Origin: JAYRWN01 sp041917975 | GTDB taxonomy: Bacteria; Bacteroidota; Bacteroidia; Chitinophagales; Saprospiraceae | Direction: 5' to 3' | Assembly: GCA_041917975.1 (NCBI GenBank) | Contig: JAYRWN010000244.1 | Span: 1-7,699 of the forward strand | DNA: 7,699 bases | Part shown: piece by piece, positions 1 through 6,133 of the stretch | How positions within the stretch are numbered: the first letter of the stretch is position 1 | Layout: every line of letters begins with the position of its first letter | Made by a program: the position numbers and the translations under genes | Notes under the pieces: model-generated | Told to the model about the DNA's origin: nothing | Databases searched by the model: none | Seen by the model: only the letters and a program-made list of their open reading frames with translations

Positions 1-692
1 ATGCCATCAGCGATACTCTGGCTTCTCCAGTAGATTTGGTTAAGCTATCCGAAGACGAAATAGCGGAAGGTTGGCAACTGCTTTTTAATGGTAAAGATGC
101 TTCAGCCTGGCGTGGTTATAACCAGGACACCTTGCCTGCCAGTTGGGTCGTAGAGGATGGTCACCTGGTATGTCGTCAAATGGCCATCGAACATGGGGAT
201 ATTATTACCAAAGAACAGTTTGACGACTTCGAGTTATCTTTAGAGGTTATGTACTATGACTCCGCGAATAGCGGAGTATTCCATCGCGTTCAAGAAGTAC
301 CGGGCGAGCCGATGTGGACACTGGCTCCCGAATATCAACTTATGGACAATGCAGCCTATTTCAGCATGTTTGGAGATCAATTTCCATCACATGGGGTAGG
401 CGAGTGTTATGAATTATTTGAAGCGGAAAAAGATTATTCCCACCCCTTGGGTGAATGGAACAAAGTGAAAATCATTTCGCTTGGTAATCATGTGGAATAT
501 TGGCTGAATGGTTATCGCACGGTTAGTTTTGATATTGGATCAGCGGAATGGGAGAAACGGTTGGTTAAATCTAAGTTTAAGCCTAAAAAAATGCAGTTCG
601 GTATGACACATTTGGGACATATGGGGTTACAGGATCATGGTCAGGACATCCGTTTTAAAAATATTAAAATCAGAAAAATCAATAACCAATAA
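1..692 (+). CDS. DUF1080 / 3-keto-disaccharide hydrolase family protein, 5'-partial
   Basis: The reading frame is open to the window edge (first full codon at 3, about 229 visible residues), so the 5' end, including any signal peptide or lipoprotein signal, lies outside. The TTG at 36 is probably an internal leucine: the preceding codons (A-I-S-D-T-L-A-S-P-V-D) are in frame and read like a linker after an export signal. The DUF1080 fold (PF06439) is recognisable from its opening motif EGWQLLFNGKD (visible residues 22-32), the central block FELSLEVMYYDSANSGVFHR, PEYQLMDN, and the closing motif LQDHGQDIRFKNIKI. The family forms a concanavalin-like jelly roll, and characterised members cleave 3-keto-glycosides; in Bacteroidota they are usually exported. 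Two Gfo/Idh/MocA dehydrogenases lie directly downstream, as expected for a 3-keto-sugar pathway. Family assignment is secure; hydrolase activity and substrate are inferred. Confidence 0.9.
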   Translation, partial: AISDTLASPVDLVKLSEDEIAEGWQLLFNGKDASAWRGYNQDTLPASWVVEDGHLVCRQMAIEHGDIITKEQFDDFELSLEVMYYDSANSGVFHRVQEVPGEPMWTLAPEYQLMDNAAYFSMFGDQFPSHGVGECYELFEAEKDYSHPLGEWNKVKIISLGNHVEYWLNGYRTVSFDIGSAEWEKRLVKSKFKPKKMQFGMTHLGHMGLQDHGQDIRFKNIKIRKINNQ

Positions 693-694
693 TT

Positions 695-1903
695 ATGGGT
701 AGAAAAATCAGAATGGGGATGATCGGCGGCAGCCTGGAGGGGTTTATCGGGGCAGTACATCGCCGGGGCGCTGCGCTGGATGGAGAAATAGAACTCGTCT
801 GCGGAGCCTTCAGTTCGGACCCCGCAAAATCCAAAGCAACCGGCGAAGCCTTGTATTTACCGGCTCATCGGGTTTATGGTTCTTATACCGAAATGATCGA
901 AAAAGAAAAATCACTACCTGAGAATGAACGCATGGATTTCGTGTCCATTGTAACACCCAATCATGTCCATTTCCCAGCTGCTAAAATGGCTATCGAAAAT
1001 GGATTTCATGTGGTGATGGACAAACCCCTGACGCTAACCATGCCAGAAGCTAAAGCATTGGAAGTGATAGTTAAAAAATCGGATCGGTTGTTTGTTTTAA
1101 CCCATAATTACACCGCCTATCCGATGGTTAAAGAAGCCCGTGCATTGATCCAGGCGGGTAAGATCGGGACCGTTCGCAAAGTCATCGTGGAATACCCTCA
1201 AGGATGGCTGGCTCAACTGTTAGAAGCAACCGGGCAAAAACAAGCCGCCTGGCGCACCGATCCGGCCCGTTGTGGTGCGGCTGGTGGAATAGGTGACATT
1301 GGGACACACGCTCATAATTTGGCAGAATACATAACTGGACTTAAAGTTACCGAGCTATGCGCCGATCTCACCATTTTTGTGGAAGGTCGTAAACTGGATG
1401 ATGATGCCAATTTACTCTTGCGTTTTGACAATGGTGCAAAAGGCGTGTTACACGACAGTCAAATTTGTAATGGAGAAGAAAATGACTTGAATATCCGGGT
1501 CTATGGAGAATTTGGAGGCTTGAAGTGGCGGCAGATGGAACCCAACACCCTTGAACTTACCAACCAAGATAAAGGTTCCCAGATTATCCGTACCGGTGTA
1601 GGCAACTTGTCAGCGCAAGCTCAGGCACACACCCGCCAACCAGCTGGTCATCCGGAAGGATATGTAGAAACCTTTGCCAACATTTATCGCAATTTTTCCT
1701 TTGCTCTTCGGGCACGTTGGGGGGCATCCAATGTTCAAGCGGCGGTTGGTAATCTGGGAAATGATCACACCCTGTCCGGAGCTTATAATCCTGACATCCA
1801 TGATTTTCCAGGCATCGATGAAGGTATGCGAGGGATGGGATTTATCCAGTCGGTGATTAAATCCGCCGCCTCCGAACAGAAATGGACTAAATTTGAAATA
1901 TGA
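695..1903 (+). CDS. Gfo/Idh/MocA family NAD(P)-dependent oxidoreductase (first of two)
   Basis: A 402-residue cytoplasmic protein with no signal peptide. The N-terminal Rossmann domain (about 5-135) starts with a glycine-rich loop, GMIGGSLEGFIG (8-19), that departs from plain GxGxxG. TPNH (87-90) and MDKP (108-111) follow; DKP replaces the usual EKP, with K110 the expected catalytic lysine. The C-terminal alpha/beta substrate domain carries GGIGDIGTHAHNL (197-209), in which D201 and H205 match the family's Asp/His pair, and GHPEGYVETF (318-327) near the active site. Length is typical. The ATG lies two bases after the upstream stop without a Shine-Dalgarno sequence; M7 is a less likely start because it would cut into the first beta strand. 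Likely role: oxidation or reduction at a sugar hydroxyl, perhaps making or reducing 3-keto sugars with the DUF1080 partner. Substrate and cofactor preference are not readable. Confidence 0.93.
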   Translation: MGRKIRMGMIGGSLEGFIGAVHRRGAALDGEIELVCGAFSSDPAKSKATGEALYLPAHRVYGSYTEMIEKEKSLPENERMDFVSIVTPNHVHFPAAKMAIENGFHVVMDKPLTLTMPEAKALEVIVKKSDRLFVLTHNYTAYPMVKEARALIQAGKIGTVRKVIVEYPQGWLAQLLEATGQKQAAWRTDPARCGAAGGIGDIGTHAHNLAEYITGLKVTELCADLTIFVEGRKLDDDANLLLRFDNGAKGVLHDSQICNGEENDLNIRVYGEFGGLKWRQMEPNTLELTNQDKGSQIIRTGVGNLSAQAQAHTRQPAGHPEGYVETFANIYRNFSFALRARWGASNVQAAVGNLGNDHTLSGAYNPDIHDFPGIDEGMRGMGFIQSVIKSAASEQKWTKFEI

Positions 1904-1928
1904 TTATTCTCAATAAAAATAACGAGGG

Positions 1929-3074
1929 ATGTCTAAAATAAAAATAGGAATAGTGGGGACCGGATTCATTGGTCCAGCCCATGTGGAAGCTCTTCGCCGT
2001 CTGCCAAACCTGGATGTGGTGGCGTTGAGCGAAATAAATTTAGATTTGGCCAAGTCTAAAGCGGCCCAACTTGGTATCGAACGGCCCTGTACCTTCGAGG
2101 AGATGTTATCAATGCCTGATGTACAAAGTGTACACATCTGTACACCGAATTTTTTGCATTATGCGCAATCCAAGGCTGCCCTCTTGGCTGGTAAGCATGT
2201 TGTTTGCGAAAAACCTCTGGCTAAAGATCTGCATGAAGCTGAAGAATTGGTGCAACTGGCCAAAAAAACCGGATTGGTCAATGCGGTTCATTTTAACCTC
2301 CGCTATTATCCGCTGGTTCGTCAAATGAAGGTTATGCGTGAAAAGGGGGACCTGGGAGAAATCTACTCTGTCCTCGGCTCCTATTTACAGGATTGGTTGT
2401 TTTATGCTACCGATTATAATTGGCGGTTAGAACCGGATAAGTCCGGTGATTCAAGGGCCATAGCGGACATCGGATCACATTTGCTGGACCTCATCGAATA
2501 TGTGACCGGCTTAAAAACTACAGCTGTGATGGCTGACTTCAACACCATTCATAAACACCGTAAAAAACCGCTTAAACCCATCGAGACCTATTCTGGCAAA
2601 ATGCTCACCCCTGAGGACTATCAGGACGTGCCGATCCATACCGAGGATCATGCTAATGTCCTGCTGCGTTTCAGCAATGGTAATAAAGGTTCAGTGACCG
2701 TCTCTCAGGTTTCTGCCGGACGTAAAAACCAACTGCGTGTGGAAATCGCCGGATCTAAAAAAACCGTGGCGTGGAACTCCGAAGCACCAAATGAATTGTG
2801 GATTGGCCATCGTGATGGGGCTAATTCATTATTGATGCGCGACCCGTCTTTATTGTATGAAGAGGTGCGCTCGCTGATTACTTATCCGGGCGGTCATAAC
2901 GAGGGTTTTGGAGATACTTCAAAACAACTTTTTAAGGAAGTGTATGCCGCCGTTGCAGAAGGGAAACAACCGGCGGTGCCGAAGTTTCCAACCTTTGCGG
3001 ACGGTTGGCGAGAGCTGCTGATCTGTGAAAGAATCTTGGAAAGTAACCGCAAACAAACCTGGATTAATGTTTAA
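1929..3074 (+). CDS. Gfo/Idh/MocA family NAD(P)-dependent oxidoreductase (second of two)
   Basis: A 381-residue cytoplasmic oxidoreductase with canonical motifs: the Rossmann loop GIVGTGFIG (7-15), CTPN (71-74), the EKP triad at 94-96 with K95 as catalytic lysine, and ADIGSHLLDL (179-188) supplying D180 and H184. N-terminal NAD(P)-binding domain about 1-120; C-terminal substrate domain after that, with a basic stretch HKHRKKPLKP (208-217) and GGHNEGF (321-327). It is clearly not a recent duplicate of the preceding gene: the two share family motifs but differ in loop sequences and length. The gene begins 25 bases after its neighbour and is presumably co-transcribed. The GAGGG at 1924-1928 abuts the ATG, too close to act as a normal ribosome binding site. 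It ends the cassette; only 34 bases separate it from the convergent uppS stop. Probably the partner dehydrogenase or reductase of a keto-sugar route; this role is inferred from context. Confidence 0.94.
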   Translation: MSKIKIGIVGTGFIGPAHVEALRRLPNLDVVALSEINLDLAKSKAAQLGIERPCTFEEMLSMPDVQSVHICTPNFLHYAQSKAALLAGKHVVCEKPLAKDLHEAEELVQLAKKTGLVNAVHFNLRYYPLVRQMKVMREKGDLGEIYSVLGSYLQDWLFYATDYNWRLEPDKSGDSRAIADIGSHLLDLIEYVTGLKTTAVMADFNTIHKHRKKPLKPIETYSGKMLTPEDYQDVPIHTEDHANVLLRFSNGNKGSVTVSQVSAGRKNQLRVEIAGSKKTVAWNSEAPNELWIGHRDGANSLLMRDPSLLYEEVRSLITYPGGHNEGFGDTSKQLFKEVYAAVAEGKQPAVPKFPTFADGWRELLICERILESNRKQTWINV

Positions 3075-3108
3075 GGCTTAGGTCAAGAGTATTTCAGAAC
3101 GGAATTTT

Positions 3109-3849
3109 TTATTTTACTTGTTCACTGGTAAGTCCAAACCGCCGTTCGCGATGTTGGTATTCTACCAAGGCCTGATAAAAATCCTCTTTGCGAAAATCAG
3201 GCCAAAGTACCGGAGTGAAGTACAATTCAGCATAAGCAATCTGGTAGCATAAAAAGTTGCTGATCCTTTGCTCTCCGCTGGTGCGGATCAACAGATCAGG
3301 GTCAGGAATGCCATGGGTATACAGTTGTGTACGGAAGAGGTCCTCATCAATAGACTCCGGAGCTAACTCACCTTGGGCCACTTTTTCTGCCAGACGCTTG
3401 GCAGCTTGCACCAGTTCATGGCGGCTGCTGTAATTTAGCGCTAAAACAAGATTAAGGCGGTGATTGTGTTTAGTTCTTTCTTTGGCTTGCAATAAGGCCT
3501 TATGCGTGCGGGAAGGTAGGTAACTGATGTCGCCGATAGTCTGTAAGCGCACATTATTTTCCATCAGCGTTTTCATCTCCAGCCCAATAGTTTCTACCAA
3601 CAGATTCATGAGTGCATTGACTTCCAGACTGGGTCGCTTCCAGTTTTCGGTGGAAAAAGCATATAGAGTAAGGTTGGGTATACCCAGCTCTGTCGCTGCT
3701 TCGGTGATTTCGCGTACAGATTTAACACCATTTTTATGCCCGAATACACGTGGTTTACCCTGCCGTTTGGCCCAACGGCCATTGCCATCCATTATGATAG
3801 CCACATGTTGAGGAAGATGGCTACGGTCTAATTTGTCTAACCAATCCAT
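3109..3849 (-). CDS. uppS: Isoprenyl transferase (undecaprenyl diphosphate synthase)
   Basis: A 246-residue cis-prenyltransferase that condenses isopentenyl diphosphate units onto farnesyl diphosphate to make undecaprenyl diphosphate, the lipid carrier for peptidoglycan and surface glycans, at the cytoplasmic membrane face. Counting from the ATG at 3849, HVAIIMDGNGRWAK (15-28) holds the Mg-binding D21; R34 and H38 follow; FSTENWKRP spans 65-73 (S66); RTSGEQRISNFL (189-200) gives R189 and R195; E208 lies in AYAELYF. These match E. coli D26, R39, H43, S71, R194, R200 and E213 with a constant offset of five. An in-frame TTG at 3864 would add five residues (MCARN) and is the only start with a Shine-Dalgarno-like AGGAG at a usable distance, so the start is not settled. 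In many Bacteroidota uppS sits before bamA; here it follows ruvC and has no envelope gene downstream. Confidence 0.97.
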   Translation of the reverse strand: MDWLDKLDRSHLPQHVAIIMDGNGRWAKRQGKPRVFGHKNGVKSVREITEAATELGIPNLTLYAFSTENWKRPSLEVNALMNLLVETIGLEMKTLMENNVRLQTIGDISYLPSRTHKALLQAKERTKHNHRLNLVLALNYSSRHELVQAAKRLAEKVAQGELAPESIDEDLFRTQLYTHGIPDPDLLIRTSGEQRISNFLCYQIAYAELYFTPVLWPDFRKEDFYQALVEYQHRERRFGLTSEQVK

Positions 3850-3875
3850 GTTTCGTGCGCACAAAAATAATTATT

Positions 3876-3880
3876 CTCCT
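3876..3880 (-). promoter_or_regulatory. Shine-Dalgarno-like AGGAG upstream of uppS
   Basis: The minus strand reads AAAGGAGA here. It lies 11 bases before an in-frame TTG (3864) but 26 bases before the ATG chosen for uppS (3849). An in-frame stop (TAA at 3871-3873) rules out any longer start. The motif therefore bears on which start is used, although Bacteroidota often initiate without such a motif. Confidence 0.35.
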
Positions 3881-3923
3881 TTACCAGTCTTATTAAAAAA
3901 ATTGCGTTGGTAGAAAAGTAGCG

Positions 3924-4484
3924 CTAGCTTGGAAGTAGCCGTTCCGGGTTAGCGGCAATAAATTTTTTCCAGGTTCCTCCTCCCGTCGTCTTTAGTGTTC
4001 CGTTTTGAAAATGATGGCATAATGCCGCGGCTAAAGCGTCTGTAGAATCTAAAAATTTCGGTTCTAATTTTATTTTTACCAGGTGTTCTACCATGGCTGC
4101 CACTTGTTGTTTTGAGGCATTACCATTACCAGTGACAGCTTGTTTTATTTTTTTTGGCGAATATTCATGGATATCCAAACCCATAGTGATGCCGGCCGCA
4201 ATCGCTACGCCCTGAGCCCGGCCCAGTTTAAGCATAGATTGAATGTTTTTGCCATAAAAAGGACTTTCGATAGCCATTTCACCTGGCTGATATTTTTCGA
4301 TCACCTCCTGAATCTGGAGGAATATTTCTTTCAACTTAACCTGATGTTCTTTCCATTCCTGCAAATGAATAACATCATTGTGAATAAGTCGAATATTATC
4401 TCCACCATGGACCTCGATAATGGCATACCCCAGGATGTTTGTACCCGGGTCTACACCCAAGATGGTTTTAATTTTATGACTCAT
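3924..4484 (-). CDS. ruvC: Crossover junction endodeoxyribonuclease RuvC
   Basis: A 186-residue resolvase that, as a dimer, cuts Holliday junctions made during homologous recombination and repair, working with the RuvAB branch-migration motor. The four acidic metal ligands of the RNase H-like fold are present: D12 in ILGVDPGTN (8-16), E73 in MAIESPFYGKN (70-80), and D146 and D149 in LDSTDALAAALCHH (145-158), matching E. coli D7, E66, D138 and D141. The basic segment K111-K125 (SPKKIKQAVTGNGNASK) lies where the E. coli DNA-contacting lysines fall. The C-terminal tail after H158 contains GTWKKFIAANPERL, a Trp/NP-containing extension that I recall as usual in Bacteroidota RuvC and that makes the protein a little longer than the E. 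coli enzyme (173). ruvA and ruvB are not in the window. The gene precedes uppS by 74 bases and diverges from the DUF3108 gene. Confidence 0.97.
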   Translation of the reverse strand: MSHKIKTILGVDPGTNILGYAIIEVHGGDNIRLIHNDVIHLQEWKEHQVKLKEIFLQIQEVIEKYQPGEMAIESPFYGKNIQSMLKLGRAQGVAIAAGITMGLDIHEYSPKKIKQAVTGNGNASKQQVAAMVEHLVKIKLEPKFLDSTDALAAALCHHFQNGTLKTTGGGTWKKFIAANPERLLPS

Positions 4485-4548
4485 GCCTGCAAGTTAATAA
4501 GAATTGCGGTAGAGAAACCTTGCGCCAGTTTCAGAATTAAGTTAGTGG

Positions 4549-4565
4549 TTTAACAAATAGTTAAA
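4549..4565. repeat. Short inverted repeat TTTAAC-N5-GTTAAA in the divergent intergenic region
   Basis: A perfect 6-base dyad with a 5-base AAATA spacer lies between ruvC and the DUF3108 gene, 65 bases upstream of the ruvC start. It has the size of a small operator, but an AT-rich dyad of this length can arise by chance; no regulator is encoded nearby. Confidence 0.25.
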
Positions 4566-4574
4566 TTGAACTTT

Positions 4575-4608
4575 TTTGGGTGAACCGGCCTTTATTGGAT
4601 AAATATTG
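4575..4608 (+). promoter_or_regulatory. Weak candidate Bacteroidota-type promoter for the DUF3108-DUF4230 operon
   Basis: TTTG at 4575-4578 is followed after 21 bases by TAAATATTG (4600-4608). This resembles the Bacteroidota sigma pattern TTTG (-33) and TAnnTTTG (-7), but the -7 element has two mismatches. It would place the transcription start roughly 30-40 bases before the ATG at 4649. The assignment rests on position and partial match only. Confidence 0.3.
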
Positions 4609-4624
4609 AAGTTTTTACTACGTT

Positions 4625-4635
4625 TACCCTGGGTA
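4625..4635. repeat. 11-base palindrome TACCC-T-GGGTA before the DUF3108 start
   Basis: A perfect 5-1-5 dyad sits 13 bases upstream of the ATG at 4649. Flanking GTT on the left and AAC on the right (two bases offset) extend the symmetry loosely. It would fall in or near the 5' leader, where it could be an operator or a small hairpin, or chance. Confidence 0.22.
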
Positions 4636-4648
4636 TTAACACCATGGC

Positions 4649-5509
4649 ATGTTGAGTAAAGTTAAAAAATATAGGTTGTTGTTTGTCATGATTCCAGGAA
4701 TCCTGACGTGGCTAGGGTTTAGGCCTGGTCAGCCTGACACGCCTTCTACCAATGGAAGATTTTGTACCGGGGTACACCAAAGTTTTTTGGCCGGTGAGGT
4801 GATCGTATATAAAATCTTTTACAACTGGAACTTTGTCTGGATTCCTGCCGGTGAAGTGATGTTTAAAGTCTCTGACCAAGGTGAATTCTTTAAACTAAGT
4901 GCCACCGGACGCACATATCCTTCTTACGAATGGTTTTTTAAAGTCCGGGATTACTTTGAAGCTGTTGTAGATAAAAACACACTATTGCCCATCTCATCCG
5001 TTCGGGATATTCATGAAGGGAAATACACCCGCTACAACAAAACGGAATTTGATCAATCCCAGCCTATAATAAAGTATACCTGGGGTAAAACCAAGCAAGG
5101 ACTTCAAAAATCTGGAGTTTATACCCCAGTAGATTGCACCCATGATATTCTATCTATTATTTATGCATTGCGCAACGCTGATTTTGCTACCTGGAAACAG
5201 CAAACAAATAAATCTTTGGGCATTTTTTTAGATAATGATTATTGGCCGGTGAACATTACCCATATGGGCAAGGAGGTAAAAAGAATACATGGCTTAGGAA
5301 AATACCCTACCATCCACCTAAGTCCGGAAACCATTGCCGGCTCTGTTTTTAAAGAAGGTGATCGTATGCATGTATGGTCTTCCGATGATGGTAACCGCAT
5401 TCCATTACTTATTGAGTCACCGGTATCTGTAGGGTCAGTGAAAATAGTTATTCATAAATGGTCAGGACTGAAACATCCCTTTGTATTGACTAAAGCAGCG
5501 ACGCAATGA
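4649..5509 (+). CDS. Exported DUF3108 domain protein, function unknown
   Basis: A 286-residue protein with a basic N-terminus (MLSKVKKYR) and a hydrophobic stretch (about 10-24) that reads as a signal peptide or anchor, although no clean signal peptidase site is visible. The rest matches the DUF3108 family: AGEVIVYKIFYNW (48-60) and the repeated phrase IPAGEVMFKV (65-74), then YPSYEWFFKVRDYFEAVVD (90-108), then an end block with VWSSDDGNRIPLLIESPVSVGSVKIVI. The family is predicted to form a beta-rich periplasmic or outer-membrane-associated protein; no reaction is established that I can cite. The start is the ATG at 4649; another ATG at 4644 is out of frame and stops after three codons. It overlaps the next gene by four bases, so the two products are probably made together. 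Confidence 0.88.
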   Translation: MLSKVKKYRLLFVMIPGILTWLGFRPGQPDTPSTNGRFCTGVHQSFLAGEVIVYKIFYNWNFVWIPAGEVMFKVSDQGEFFKLSATGRTYPSYEWFFKVRDYFEAVVDKNTLLPISSVRDIHEGKYTRYNKTEFDQSQPIIKYTWGKTKQGLQKSGVYTPVDCTHDILSIIYALRNADFATWKQQTNKSLGIFLDNDYWPVNITHMGKEVKRIHGLGKYPTIHLSPETIAGSVFKEGDRMHVWSSDDGNRIPLLIESPVSVGSVKIVIHKWSGLKHPFVLTKAATQ

Positions 5510-6117
5510 GTAAAATAACTGCTCTTCGATCATGGTTGTGGTTCTTGGTCATAGCAGCAATGGTGATTTTATTTTTTGTCATGCGCTCCTGGATTAGTCA
5601 AATAGCTACTCACAAAGAAACCGTACAAGCCGATGTCCTGCTGAACAGTGTAGAAAAGGTAATGAAGTTAACCACGGTAGAAGGGTATTTCAGTGAGATA
5701 TACGATTATAAAGATTATTACTTTTCTGATTTTCTACCTTTTCGCAAAAAAGCGCTCATTCGCGTGAAGGGAAAAGTGTCTATGGGTTATAATCTCAATC
5801 GCATCAACATCCGGTCAGATCAGGCCACACGCACCATCTACATTGGGCCATTACCCGAAGTCGAAATATTAAGTATAGACCATGACCTGGATTATTATGA
5901 TGTCACGGAAGGTGTGTTTAATTATTTTACCGAACAGGATTTCTCAAAACTCACCGCCAATGCCAAGGAATTGATCCGCTCTAAAGCATTAAAAAGTCAG
6001 TTAAAAGGCCAAGCTGAAGCTCAAACTGGGGAAATGCTGCAGATGCTAGATCTGCTAATTTCAAATTCCGGATGGAAACTGGTGGTGGAAGGGGCCAATA
6101 GTCCTTTCAAAAAATAA
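5506..6117 (+). CDS. Membrane-anchored DUF4230 protein, function unknown
   Basis: A 203-residue protein with one N-terminal membrane segment (about 10-26, WLWFLVIAAMVILFFVM) and, most likely, an extracytoplasmic C-terminal domain. Residues about 45-195 match DUF4230 (PF14014): an N-terminal strand pattern, KALIRVKGKVSMGYNLNRI, then IYIGPLPEVEILSID with the family's proline-centred strand, then an amphipathic helical region rich in Lys, Ala and Gln (FSKLTANAKELIRSKALKS), and the closing SGWKLVVEG. The start codon overlaps the stop of the DUF3108 gene in an ATGA junction, which implies translational coupling. No catalytic motif can be seen. The stop lies one base from the stop of the convergent SurA-like gene. 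Confidence 0.87.
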   Translation: MSKITALRSWLWFLVIAAMVILFFVMRSWISQIATHKETVQADVLLNSVEKVMKLTTVEGYFSEIYDYKDYYFSDFLPFRKKALIRVKGKVSMGYNLNRINIRSDQATRTIYIGPLPEVEILSIDHDLDYYDVTEGVFNYFTEQDFSKLTANAKELIRSKALKSQLKGQAEAQTGEMLQMLDLLISNSGWKLVVEGANSPFKK

Positions 6118-6133
6118 ATTATTCTTTATTTTT
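6110..6133. terminator. AT-only inverted repeat across two convergent stop codons; possible weak bidirectional terminator
   Basis: AAAAATAAA (6110-6118) and TTTATTTTT (6125-6133) form a perfect 9-base dyad with a 6-base loop (TTATTC). It contains the last codons and stops of both convergent genes. Each strand would give an A/U stem ending in a U-rich tract, but with no G-C pairs the hairpin is weak. Terminator function is a suggestion from position. Confidence 0.3.

Noticed and set aside
36..38. TTG as the start of the DUF1080 gene
   Set aside because: The frame stays open to the window edge with plausible linker codons upstream, and the family normally has an export signal, so this is more likely an internal leucine.
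2120..2144. Three TGTACA palindromes spaced 9-10 bases apart
   Set aside because: They lie inside the second oxidoreductase gene and encode the family-conserved strand around VHICTPN; codon choice plus a conserved peptide explains them, and an operator deep inside the coding region is unlikely.
3075..3108. Intrinsic terminator between the convergent oxidoreductase and uppS genes
   Set aside because: There is a T-run (3105-3110), but the preceding bases form at most a 3-base stem, so no terminator hairpin can be supported.
3527..3811. 94-codon plus-strand frame opposite uppS
   Set aside because: Shadow of the uppS coding sequence; composition follows the opposite-strand codons and it resembles no known protein.
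3855..3862. Perfect palindrome GTGCGCAC just before the uppS ATG
   Set aside because: Eight bases is short enough to occur by chance and it may be coding if the TTG start is used.
4140..4553. 137-codon plus-strand frame opposite ruvC and into the intergenic region
   Set aside because: It is antisense to a ruvC gene with all catalytic residues, its translation has no recognisable domain, and it has no ribosome binding site or family resemblance.
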